Source of the DNA: Cyanobacteria bacterium UBA2566 | Lineage (GTDB): Bacteria > Cyanobacteriota > Cyanobacteriia > Cyanobacteriales > Desertifilaceae | NCBI GenBank assembly: GCA_002340255.1 | Contig: DDLS01000013.1 | Span: 1-31,584, forward strand | Length of the DNA: 31,584 bases | Reading direction: 5' to 3' | Shown: positions 7,901 to 15,268 of the stretch, piece by piece | How positions within the stretch are numbered: the stretch's first letter is position 1 | Layout: each line of letters starts with the position of its first letter | Position numbers and translations under genes: made by a program | Notes under the pieces: generated by a model | Told to the model about the DNA's origin: nothing | The model's database searches: none | Seen by the model: the letters and a program-made list of their open reading frames with translations, nothing else

Positions 7901-10900
7901 CTGATCGAGACTAAAACCAACACTTGTTACCTGTTCTGGAATAGGGAGATATTGAACCTCTTTCTTTTCTTCGATTTCCCAAATTTTTAGAGCTTTATCT
8001 TCACTAACAGAAGCAATAAGTTGATTATCATAACTAAAGCTAATTCCTGTTATTTTGGTAGAATGTCCAGGGAATTCAGCTCTTTTTTTCCCGGCGATAT
8101 CCCAGATCTTTATTTCATTTCTTTTATCTGCTGAGGCAATAAGCTGACCATTGGGACTAAACACGACTTTGGTCACACCTGATTTGTGTCCTTCTAATCG
8201 ATTTATTTCATCCAGCTTCAATATTGCATTATTTAACTCTATACTTGTTTTTACGCGCAAGCCTTGTATGGCAACAGGAATTTGCTTTAAAGTCTGTCCA
8301 GCCTTAATCGCTGAAATTAATCGATCGATTTCTTGTTTTTTTGATGATTCAGAAACCAGAGTAGAAATATATAAGTTAATTCCGGCAACAGTGGCAATAC
8401 TGGCGATTCCAGTAATGGCGAATAATAAGCCTGCTAATGTGGCGGTGGCTCGGCGTGCGGTGCGTAGATTTTTCTGTAGGGCTTGATTGAGTTTGGCTTC
8501 GGTTAAGCGTCTCTGCTCTCGTTCTTTTTCGAGTTCGGCGATGAGTTGTTGGGATTGTTTTTGCCGGATGAAGGGAACGAGGTAATCATGGACGAGTTGA
8601 TAGCGCTCGTCGGGAAAACCGGGAACTTGAAAAACTAAACCCGATCGCACCAAAATACTGAGGATGGAATCCATCCGTTCTTCTGTTAACTCTACCTCAT
8701 TCTTCAGTTCCGCGCGAGTCTTCAACGGGCGAGTATTATTTTCATCCGTGAGCAGATAGAGGATAATCTTGACGAGGTTAGTATTATTAGGACCGCAGTC
8801 TTGGACAATTTCATCGAGAAAGCGCTCGACTAAAGCTTCTTTCGAGCCGTACTGGTTAAACTGGGCTAAGGTGGTGATATTATCCGTTTGTAGTTGCGCT
8901 CCCACAATTTGTAGCTCGATGGGACGCACTTCCCCTAAATCTCTCGCCAAGTCTGCGACTAAGGCATCCATGAGGTCGGCATCGAGATAAAATTGGGAAT
9001 TAGTCGTTAAGGTTTCAATCACCGATCGCGCATCATCAGGTGCTAAATTACCCAAATAATAGAGAATATTTTTGTCTAAAATATTGTTATTGATAATACC
9101 CAGATCCACCAACCGGTTGCATTCGAGCAAATAATGCAGATAATCCTCGCGCAACGAAAGAATGACTTTCACATAGGGAATATTCAGGCACTCCCCTAGA
9201 AACTGGAAAAAGGGCTTTCTATCCTGGGGATCTTTGTGAGCAAAAAAGAACTCCTCAAACTGATCGAAAATTAACACCGTCAGCCAATCGCGATCGCTCC
9301 CTTGCCGCAGTTGGTCTACAATGGCTTCAGCATCCTCTAAAATCGGTAAACTTGTTTGTGGTAAATGCTCGCAACCCCTCGGAAACTCTGCGCCAATTGT
9401 TTTCTCCCACTTACCATAAGATTGTACGAGAACCGGCAACACATCACGGGCTTCAATCACCTTCTCTCGTAACGCTGGCACTAATCCGGCTTGGACTAAG
9501 GAGCTTTTGCCCACCCCAGATTGTCCGTGAATAATCGTCAGTTTACAATCCGTGCGACCCATGCGACGAATCAAGCGCTGAATATCTTGCAGTCGTCCGG
9601 AAGCGGCAATTTCTGCGGTGACATTTAACTGTCCCTCTCGATGGGGAAGCGCCAAATGAGCTACCTGTCGTCTCACCTGCAACCGTCCCGCTCCCACAAA
9701 TGCTCGCAACCCATACTGTTGCTCAATGGACTGCTTTTCCTGTTTAATTTCAAAAGCTTCTAGATACTCGCCAGCGTCGAATTTTAGCGATCGCAAACTC
9801 TCCAAAATGCGAATATACAATGGCGGGTCATGTTCTGGTAAACTCTCTCTACGAGCAAGTTCCAGATTCTCGACTGCCTCTGGAATCTGACGCAAGTCTT
9901 GCTGCGATCGGGCTAAAAGCAAGCGATAATAATTGCGATGATAGGCTTGATGCCAGCTCCAATCTAAACCGGAATCTGGCGCTGCTTCATTCAATTGCAA
10001 CGCCTCTTGTGCATACTTTTGAGCTTCTTCTGGTTGCCCTTGAGCTAGAGCAACTTCAGCCAAAAAACCATAGCTGTGAGCTAGGCGTACAGAATCCCCA
10101 TAGGTTTGATGTAAAGGAACCGCTTTCCGAGCAACAGCATTGAGTTCCTGCCACGCTCCTAGGCGCGTTAACACCTCTCCCATGGCATTAATAAACTTTT
10201 GCTGCAAATCCGGATGTTCTGCCTGTTGAAGAGCCTCCAAACAATTCTGGTAATGGTCTTTCGCCTGCCGACAAGCCTCCGCATACTCGTGGCGATGGAG
10301 CGTTGCATACTGCCGCCACCATAATCCCAAATAAAACAACAAACAGCCATAGTGCGTCCAATGGGTGGGTGAGGGATTATTGTCGATGACTTCTTGCCAA
10401 CGCTGGCGACTGAGTTCATAACACTGCTTGGCGTTTTCCTTCTCGCCCGATGCATCCGCTTCTCGCCCCATCAAAAAATGTAAATTGGCATCTAGAGAAG
10501 CTTCCTGGGGCTGTGAGTGCTGCTGTAACTCCCGAAATGCCATTTCTAGCTCCGCGAGCCGCAAACAGCCCGCAGGAAGAGGAATTCGCTCGCGTTCAAT
10601 AAATTTTCCCGCGCCTACCTCCAAAAGTGTCGGTAACACTGCGTCCACCGTTTGCTGTAGCGCCTCTAATAAACCCTCTGTCCCCAGTTCAAATTTAATC
10701 GGAATGGCTGCCCAACTCTTAAAATCAGGGGCAAACCGAGTCAATTTCTGCAAAATCAGATCGTTCACCCACAGCACCAGGGGAAAGGTAAAATTTTGAC
10801 GAAACTCTTCCCGCACCTGATTGGTAGGATTGAGGATTTTTTCCACCGCATCGATGGACTCTAAGCCAAATACCAGTAACCCTTGAGGCTGTTCCTGCTG

Positions 10901-11134
10901 CAAACGATCCTGAATGGCGGTATACAGGGTTTTCACCGAGGGCGGCAATTGAAATTCCTGCAACGGCACACAGCAGGAGTCTTGCAGACGTTCAACCATT
11001 TCTGCGGTCAAAACCTGATAGTTACTGCGGACTAAAATGAGGGAAAAATGACCTTGAGAATGGGCGATCGCCCGTGATAGTGTTTTTAAGGCGCGATCGT
11101 TAACAGAATTGGACTCAGTGCTAGTGGTCGTCAT
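4997..11134 (-). CDS. Giant STAND ATPase with membrane segment and about 24 WD40 repeats (nSTAND1-WD40)
   Basis: This protein has 2045 residues. Order seen: an N-terminal alpha/beta domain (about 20-150, with FPLVLWVNDLILQKLTRFAPDF), a TPR-like helical region (about 180-480), a STAND-type NTPase with Walker A GQSGVGKSSL (about 533) and Walker B LTVLIFDQFEEF (about 616), a winged-helix-like region, a charged helix, one membrane helix (about 895-925), then about 24 WD40-like blades (from about 975) and a C-terminal tail with LLQKACGLAQDYL. STAND proteins work as switches: the repeats sense, the NTPase oligomerises and an attached domain signals. No known effector domain is visible. The ATG at 11134 is chosen because it follows the upstream gene's stop by 4 bp; an earlier in-frame codon at 11188 would overlap that gene. 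Family is clear; trigger and output are unknown. Confidence 0.88.
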   Translation of the reverse strand: MTTTSTESNSVNDRALKTLSRAIAHSQGHFSLILVRSNYQVLTAEMVERLQDSCCVPLQEFQLPPSVKTLYTAIQDRLQQEQPQGLLVFGLESIDAVEKILNPTNQVREEFRQNFTFPLVLWVNDLILQKLTRFAPDFKSWAAIPIKFELGTEGLLEALQQTVDAVLPTLLEVGAGKFIERERIPLPAGCLRLAELEMAFRELQQHSQPQEASLDANLHFLMGREADASGEKENAKQCYELSRQRWQEVIDNNPSPTHWTHYGCLLFYLGLWWRQYATLHRHEYAEACRQAKDHYQNCLEALQQAEHPDLQQKFINAMGEVLTRLGAWQELNAVARKAVPLHQTYGDSVRLAHSYGFLAEVALAQGQPEEAQKYAQEALQLNEAAPDSGLDWSWHQAYHRNYYRLLLARSQQDLRQIPEAVENLELARRESLPEHDPPLYIRILESLRSLKFDAGEYLEAFEIKQEKQSIEQQYGLRAFVGAGRLQVRRQVAHLALPHREGQLNVTAEIAASGRLQDIQRLIRRMGRTDCKLTIIHGQSGVGKSSLVQAGLVPALREKVIEARDVLPVLVQSYGKWEKTIGAEFPRGCEHLPQTSLPILEDAEAIVDQLRQGSDRDWLTVLIFDQFEEFFFAHKDPQDRKPFFQFLGECLNIPYVKVILSLREDYLHYLLECNRLVDLGIINNNILDKNILYYLGNLAPDDARSVIETLTTNSQFYLDADLMDALVADLARDLGEVRPIELQIVGAQLQTDNITTLAQFNQYGSKEALVERFLDEIVQDCGPNNTNLVKIILYLLTDENNTRPLKTRAELKNEVELTEERMDSILSILVRSGLVFQVPGFPDERYQLVHDYLVPFIRQKQSQQLIAELEKEREQRRLTEAKLNQALQKNLRTARRATATLAGLLFAITGIASIATVAGINLYISTLVSESSKKQEIDRLISAIKAGQTLKQIPVAIQGLRVKTSIELNNAILKLDEINRLEGHKSGVTKVVFSPNGQLIASADKRNEIKIWDIAGKKRAEFPGHSTKITGISFSYDNQLIASVSEDKALKIWEIEEKKEVQYLPIPEQVTSVGFSLDQNIIGFASGNTIERFDISNGKFLPRLKGHDAEITHMAFSRDGNLLASRDIKDKVKIWNLKQDDLITEMENHGTLDINFTEDSQHVVLFGKNSTLKYYDINRNLTRTIEADAWNSRDVIVTAWHPQQKFFASVKRRYFKKLRLVLSDDDWYIRRFYSHRNRINDISFSADGQILASASQDRTIKLWNTEKFLSFLSNLFNRDDTNSINFLTFDRDGKTILATRSDRQIQLHNAEGKRQKFIPANTSVTEFMPDGKALIVGDARNTIKIYNLDNSKNSQNDIIPDHSDGIAKVSISPDGKWIVSVSYKGRINFHNSDGKFIKSQPGQPLDTRMRGFDRSFIVSKAPINNNVIFSPDSQQVALIARDRNTSSISLFSSDGESMGKLNEVPNQVNRVQFSPDSQMIATIGDDNLIYLYTRDGKEIEQLKGHKHQVRDFSFSSDSTMLASMSSNSRGRSEIKVWNLIYSPRIFKKSTTYLLKDIKFRPNSQQLFSIHHDNTIQILNLDGQDSKTLDHQAEVMDLNFSEDGELIASASADNLVHLWRKDGTKIPVDTQHFDRVDRIVFNPQNETFASVSNDGMVNLWRYDGTWIKTLQYPNENEIEDRENSERHYKLEFSENGKILMLMSQITHQGKSRSTIKWWDDNGEQLDPIGEQGSWEFDKASFSPGSGKMAIVQPVHDLQLWSLDGSKLDTFSGHQYKINSVSFDKDGTVMASASDDKTVKLWSLNSQLPQTLYHEDKVNTVSFSPDGQILASGSDNKTVQVWDREGNRLDTLEHKDRVNSVQFSAKGRFLASASGKLVRVWEKKRIPNKKEELFQELLYPDPLIHDDIVTEIYFSEDGRYVASMTEDNSVKLWRVRNGESIKQFDNVNAVTFSPDSKLLVADKKILILNSLWFKEEINLSTPYSWNSVQFNPDDGKTIAIGHRNGVEILDLDLDKLLQKACGLAQDYLENNVNAKEEHSHLCDGVTEE

Positions 11135-11138
11135 ACCC

Positions 11139-12452
11139 TCATCTTGGCTGGAATTTCTTGGATTCGGCGATCGCGGGATTAATCCCAAACCAACGCCCCT
11201 CTTGATCTCGATACTCTAATAAAAACAAACTTCGCAACAAGATTTCATATTCCTCTTTTCCCTGCACAATATCGTGATGTTGGATTACATGATGCAGCAG
11301 TTCCCATTCGTCATCTTTAATGGCTGCCACCATATCATCCCGATATTCCCGAATCACTCGCTCTAAATTGTCTCGTTGAATTGGGGGGTCATCTTCTTGC
11401 AAGCAGCTATACAACAATACTAATAAATTTCTCACATGACCGCCACTAATTTGACACAGTCGGTCTAAGGTTTCGGACGTATCAAAAAGTTCTAGCACCA
11501 GAGGTTCTCGCTCTTGCAGAGGGAGATGGGGAAACCCTCGTGCCAGAACCATTTGTCGTAGCAATTTCATCCCTTCTAGACGAGGGCTTCCATCTCGATA
11601 TGTCGCGGCAACCATTGGTAATACCAGGGGTTTCACACCAAAGCGATTGGTGAGAGAACTGAATTCATTAGAAAAAAGTAGCACTAAAGGCATGGTATAT
11701 ACCATATGGCAATTTAACTGTTTCAACTGTTCTCCGCGATCGATAAACAGGTATTCCGGTTGAGAGCGTCCCGAACTTTTCGGAGAAATATCCACCCGGT
11801 CTAAATTATCAACAATGACCACTAATCCTTTTTTACCTTTCTTTTTCAATGCTTCCGTGGCTTGCCCCATAATTTCTTGATTAATGGCATCGAGAATACT
11901 TGCTGTTCGCGGTTCTAAATATTGTCGTAACTGACTCCGCAGTCGTGGACTTGCCTTCGCTTTTGCCGTAATTCTACCAATCCCTAATCGCAGAGAAATG
12001 CCGGCTTCAGGCAAAAATTCAATTGGAGCCTTTAAAAAGTCTTCAATCTCATGAAATAATTTGATAAAGTAATTGGGCTGAAGATAAATATTAGCGGTTT
12101 CCAAACTACTGGTGATTTGCTGCGTGATCGCCAGTAAAATATCGCTAATGTCCACATCTGCCATATCCAGATCGGCGCTGGACTCAAAGTAAACCACATG
12201 GAAACCCTTCTCTTCTAATTGGGTTTTGAGCCGAAATAATTCTGTCGATTTTCCACAGCCAATATGTCCCGTAAACAATTGGCAGGTTGCCTGTTCTGCT
12301 TGGTGGGTAATAGTTCGTTGCAAACGACGAATCACATTGCCGCCGCGAACCGGTGAAAAATCAATATAATATCGACGGTCTTCCGGTTGACCGATTTTCA
12401 ATGTCTTGCTAGGATTACATGCATTAAAGAATTGAATCAGATCTAAATTCAT
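11139..12452 (-). CDS. P-loop ATPase (AAA/STAND-like) cotranscribed with the STAND-WD40 gene
   Basis: A 437-residue soluble ATPase. Walker A is GHIGCGKST at residues 62-70 and Walker B is LVVIVDNLDRV at 210-220. The rest looks like a AAA/ORC-type ATPase with a C-terminal helical, winged-helix-like region (LLHHVIQHHDIVQGKEEYEI). The N-terminal phrase YYIDFSPVRGGNVIRRL leads into the nucleotide-binding core, as in ATPases that precede STAND genes in cyanobacteria. Its stop is 4 bp before the STAND-WD40 start, so the two are almost certainly one transcription unit and may act together, for example with this ATPase loading or gating the larger one. Substrate and role are unknown. Confidence 0.8.
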   Translation of the reverse strand: MNLDLIQFFNACNPSKTLKIGQPEDRRYYIDFSPVRGGNVIRRLQRTITHQAEQATCQLFTGHIGCGKSTELFRLKTQLEEKGFHVVYFESSADLDMADVDISDILLAITQQITSSLETANIYLQPNYFIKLFHEIEDFLKAPIEFLPEAGISLRLGIGRITAKAKASPRLRSQLRQYLEPRTASILDAINQEIMGQATEALKKKGKKGLVVIVDNLDRVDISPKSSGRSQPEYLFIDRGEQLKQLNCHMVYTMPLVLLFSNEFSSLTNRFGVKPLVLPMVAATYRDGSPRLEGMKLLRQMVLARGFPHLPLQEREPLVLELFDTSETLDRLCQISGGHVRNLLVLLYSCLQEDDPPIQRDNLERVIREYRDDMVAAIKDDEWELLHHVIQHHDIVQGKEEYEILLRSLFLLEYRDQEGRWFGINPAIAESKKFQPR

Positions 12453-12558
12453 AGGAATTTATCGCAATTTGCTCTACAATTCGTTACGTCAATAGCGGTT
12501 TTTGAAGATAGCCAAAATAGCTCAAAGCTATTGTTAACTTTGCCATTCCTTCACTACA

Positions 12559-13140
12559 TTATTCAATCCACAAAAACTGTACACCTAATTCAAATCCCAC
12601 TAACACATCCTCTCCGGAAAGAATTTGGGGTTGATGGAGAATTTGCACCGGTTGATTAGGACGATAGATTCCCACTCGCTTGCCTTTGGGGTCTAATAAC
12701 CAGCCTAAACGACAACCATTGGCTTGATATTCTTCCATTTTTCGCACTCCTGCTGTCCAAGAGTCGGAAGGGGACAGTAGCTCGATGACAAAATCGGGAC
12801 ATAGGGGCAAAAAGCCTTTGCGCTCTTGGGGAGTGAGAGCATTCCATTTTTCTAAGGGTATCCAGGAAACATCCGGAGAGCGATCGCCCCCTGATGGCAG
12901 TTCAAACCCAGTCGAGGAGTCACAAATCACACCAGCTTTTTGCTGACGGTTCCAAAGACCTACTTCTATAATTAGTTCAGAATTCCAAGAGCCAGTTTCT
13001 CCACCCGTTGGGGACATGATAATGAGTTCTCCTTGAGGACTTCGTTCTAATTTGCGATCGCGGTTAGCAGCGCAGAGCTTGCGGAACTCACTGCGGGTTA
13101 AAGTGGCGATCGGGCTGAGGTCGAGGGTTAGAGCAGCCAT
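12559..13140 (-). CDS. Uma2 family endonuclease (DUF820)
   Basis: A 193-residue PD-(D/E)XK-fold protein of the Uma2 family, which is greatly expanded in cyanobacteria. Visible features are the N-terminal TRSEFRKLCAANRDRKLERSPQGELI segment, the acidic residue in RSPDVSWI, the ELLSPSD segment with its Glu, and MEEYQANGCRLGWLLDP near the C terminus. Uma2 proteins are predicted nucleases, but their biological role is not settled. It lies 106 bp upstream of the ATPase/STAND pair on the same strand, and is divergent from a second Uma2 gene about 100 bp away. Whether it shares a transcript with the ATPases is unclear. Confidence 0.88.
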   Translation of the reverse strand: MAALTLDLSPIATLTRSEFRKLCAANRDRKLERSPQGELIIMSPTGGETGSWNSELIIEVGLWNRQQKAGVICDSSTGFELPSGGDRSPDVSWIPLEKWNALTPQERKGFLPLCPDFVIELLSPSDSWTAGVRKMEEYQANGCRLGWLLDPKGKRVGIYRPNQPVQILHQPQILSGEDVLVGFELGVQFLWIE

Positions 13141-13243
13141 AGTTCACGAACCAGAGTAAAAAGTAGTACTGAGTTCAGGATAGCAGCGATCGCCGGAAAA
13201 CGTTATAGTTAAATCAACTTCAGTAAGATAGCCCCTCACCCCT

Positions 13244-13801
13244 ATGACGAACGTTCAAATTCCCTGGACATCAGCCGATTTAGAACTGTTGCCCGATAAC
13301 AATAACCGGTATGAAATTATCAATGGAGAATTGTATATGACCCACGCCCCCCATTGGAAACATCAAAAGACCATTGGCAAAATTTGCACAGCCCTAGAAA
13401 ACTGGTCAAGCGAAGCGGGATTGGGTGAAGTAATCTTCAATCCAGGGCTGATCTTTACTGACACCGATAATGTTATCCCCGATCTGGTTTGGATGACGAA
13501 TGAGAGGTTAAACAACTGTGTGGATGAATCGGGTCATTTTATCGCGGCTCCAGAGTTAGTGGTTGAAGTGTTATCAGAAAGTAAAGCTGATGTTCGTCGG
13601 GATAAAGAAAGCAAGTTAAAATTATATTCTAATCAAGGTGTTCGGGAATATTGGATTGTAGACTGGCGATTAAAGACAGTAGAAGTTTATCAACGGGAAC
13701 AAGCAAAGTTGGGATTAGTGATGACCTTATTAGAGGAAGATGAGATAACATCTCCTTTGCTTCCTGATTTTTCTTGCAAAGTCAATAACTTTTTTACATA
13801 A
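13244..13801 (+). CDS. Uma2 family endonuclease (DUF820), second copy
   Basis: A 185-residue Uma2 protein. The predicted catalytic segments are VIPDLVWM (Asp), APELVVEVLSES (Glu) and DKESKLKLYSNQGVREYWIVDW (Lys and the C-terminal strand). It differs clearly from the neighbouring Uma2 protein at 12559-13140, so it is not a recent tandem duplicate. The start is the ATG at 13244; the ribosome site is weak. A degenerate antitoxin-like fragment follows 27 bp after the stop. Function is predicted nuclease only. Confidence 0.88.
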   Translation: MTNVQIPWTSADLELLPDNNNRYEIINGELYMTHAPHWKHQKTIGKICTALENWSSEAGLGEVIFNPGLIFTDTDNVIPDLVWMTNERLNNCVDESGHFIAAPELVVEVLSESKADVRRDKESKLKLYSNQGVREYWIVDWRLKTVEVYQREQAKLGLVMTLLEEDEITSPLLPDFSCKVNNFFT

Positions 13802-13828
13802 GCGATCGCACAAAACTCAGTCATAAAT

Positions 13829-13960
13829 GTTCAACTAGAAGAATTGCACCAAAAAATTGGTAGTGCAATACAACAAATCCGAGAAGGTAAGGTCAGAGAT
13901 GGCGAACTTGTGTTCGAGTAATTACAAGCGAGATTGCGAGATGAATATGGGTTAACGTAA
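13829..13960 (+). pseudogene. Broken ParD-like antitoxin remnant
   Basis: Reading from 13829 gives QLEELHQKIGSAIQQIREG, then KVRDGELVFE, a TAA at 13919-13921, and LQARLRDEYGLT in the same frame ending at 13958-13960. The pattern of a helix, an (R/E)GKVxDGE phrase and a final LxARL helix matches the C-terminal half of ParD-type antitoxins. The intact one at 27090-27380 has ERGEVLDGETVIAQLRQK at the same place. There is no suitable start codon, the DNA-binding half is missing and the frame is interrupted, so this is a relic. No toxin remnant follows. Confidence 0.5.
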
Positions 13961-13995
13961 TGGGAAGTTATCAATTTTCAGAAGAAGCGATCGCC

Positions 13996-14093
13996 TGTAG
14001 GGGCGGGTTCGCCAACGATTTACAATACCAACCCATAACCTCTGTAAACCCGCCCTAACTCCACCCAACAGCCAGCAATCGGGCGGGTTTACA
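13996..14093. repeat. Dispersed cyanobacterial palindromic repeat (gtaggggcggg type)
   Basis: A left end gtaggggcgggttcgcc starts near 13997. The 3' part contains a perfect 13-bp inverted repeat, tgtaaacccgccc (14043-14055) and gggcgggtttaca (14081-14093), with a 25-base loop. It occupies the convergent gap between the second Uma2 gene and the secreted protein at 14213. It shares the gtaggggcg core with the palindromes at 1228 and 4960. The rest of the 13802-14212 gap holds only the antitoxin remnant. Confidence 0.55.
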
Positions 14094-14212
14094 ACATTGA
14101 TTTTTAAGTGGCGTAAATAGGAACTAAAATATTGTATAGCATTTCTCAAATAAATGAGGTACAATAAAAAGTGTGCTTTCATTTACCAGTTTTTTACTCC
14201 TCTCTTCTATGG

Positions 14213-14830
14213 TTAGGGTAAAAACATCAGTTCGCTGCGGAGAATTTGTTCTGCTTCGGCGATCGTGCTAACTCCCCGTTCAGTTAATAATTTATTCAGC
14301 TCAGGATCGGTGCTAAAACGACTGCCTTGATTAAAGTAGACCGTAGTTACTGGAAAAGGCTCAGATCCCCTGGGTCCAGCACCAATGATATACTCAGCAA
14401 CGACGATAATATCTGGTTCTGAACCATCAAAGTCAATTTCCTGGAAAGATACAGCTTCTAAACTCCACAAAATCCAAGATTCTGCATGGGAGTTTTGCGG
14501 TAAAGTGTGAATAACTTCACCATTAGGCTGCATAACATGAAATTCCAAGCTATTATTAAACTCCGTGGAGACAAAAGCAACATCGCCTAACCCTCGAAAA
14601 CCGAGCCAAAAACTTTGGTCAATAATAATTTCGCGATCGGGTAATGAATCGTGCAATAACAAATTGCGCTCCACCCAACCCAGTTCCGCAGGATTAAGCA
14701 GTCTAGGTCGAGTAAGATTCTTGGAGATTTGGGCAATTTCTGGCAAGGGTTCTGTCCTGCTATCAGCGGCAAAGCCCACACCTACAAGCACCATAAATAA
14801 GATCAACTGAAACAGTTTTAATCGGTTCAT
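14213..14830 (-). CDS. Secreted protein of unknown function
   Basis: A 205-residue protein with a clear N-terminal signal peptide: MNRLK, a hydrophobic stretch to about residue 20, then a probable cleavage site near AADSRTEP. There is no lipobox cysteine. The ATG at 14830 has a good AAGGGAG site about 8 bases upstream. The mature part has no motif I recognise; EIDFDGSEPDIIVVAEYI resembles the short acidic turns of beta-propeller or FG-GAP-like repeats, but only once. It is probably periplasmic. It is monocistronic, with repeats on its 3' side and a transposase fragment on its 5' side. Confidence 0.7.
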   Translation of the reverse strand: MNRLKLFQLILFMVLVGVGFAADSRTEPLPEIAQISKNLTRPRLLNPAELGWVERNLLLHDSLPDREIIIDQSFWLGFRGLGDVAFVSTEFNNSLEFHVMQPNGEVIHTLPQNSHAESWILWSLEAVSFQEIDFDGSEPDIIVVAEYIIGAGPRGSEPFPVTTVYFNQGSRFSTDPELNKLLTERGVSTIAEAEQILRSELMFLP

Positions 14831-14887
14831 TATTATCTCCCTTTCTACTCTTCTATTTTAGACTGATGCCAAAAATAGACTACATTG

Positions 14888-15160
14888 TTTACCAATATCC
14901 CCTGGCATGGTACGCAAATAAATGAGGGCCGTCTGCAAGTAATGAACAAGTGTTCTCCAATGAGAATCAAGTCAGGATTTGCCCTGATTGTCGATGATAC
15001 TGGGCATCGTAAAAGCGGCCACTTTACCAGTGGAGTCGGACGGCAATATCTGGGAGAAATTGGAAAAACAGACAATCGAATAGTGGCTGTAACTACCCAT
15101 TTGTACAATGGGCGAAAAAGCGCACCCTTAGATGTAGAATTATGTCAACATGGAAGTTGA
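14888..15160 (+). pseudogene. IS701-family transposase fragment
   Basis: The frame gives TNIPWHGTQINEGRLQVMN, then a core with ALIVDDTGHRKSG, GVGRQYLGEIGKTDN and VAVTTHLYNGRKSAPLDVEL. This is the region around the first catalytic Asp of IS701-type DDE transposases, which are about 400 residues long. The N-terminal third and everything after the ELxQH segment are missing; an in-frame TAG lies just upstream of 14885 and TGA closes the fragment. No element ends or target-site duplication can be picked out. It is a decayed insertion between the secreted-protein and mutarotase genes, and accounts for most of the 14831-15268 gap. Confidence 0.8.
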
Positions 15161-15199
15161 TTTTTGCGTCAATTATCTGTAGCAACCCTCTCAGGATAT

Positions 15200-15259
15200 A
15201 AGGTGGGCAGGGCTAAAGTTGTCGAAAGTGACTCAATAGCTCATCCTCCTGTCCACCCT
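15200..15259. repeat. Imperfect inverted repeat beside the mutarotase gene
   Basis: aaggtgggcagg (15200-15211) and cctgtccaccct (15248-15259) pair at 10 of 12 positions with a 36-base loop. It lies between the transposase fragment and the mutarotase stop and could be a decayed cyanobacterial gggtgggc-type repeat or a weak terminator for the mutarotase gene. Support is slight. Confidence 0.3.
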
Positions 15260-15268
15260 ACGATGATT

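Noticed and set aside
10428..10799. 123-codon plus-strand frame opposite the STAND gene
   Set aside because: Shadow frame: Ser/Cys-rich, no start signal, inside well-supported coding sequence on the other strand.
12559..13801. The two Uma2 genes as a recent inverted duplication
   Set aside because: The proteins share only family motifs; overall sequence differs too much for a recent local copy.
13952..14182. 76-codon minus-strand frame
   Set aside because: It lies across the palindromic repeat and reads like translated repeat sequence; no protein-like pattern.
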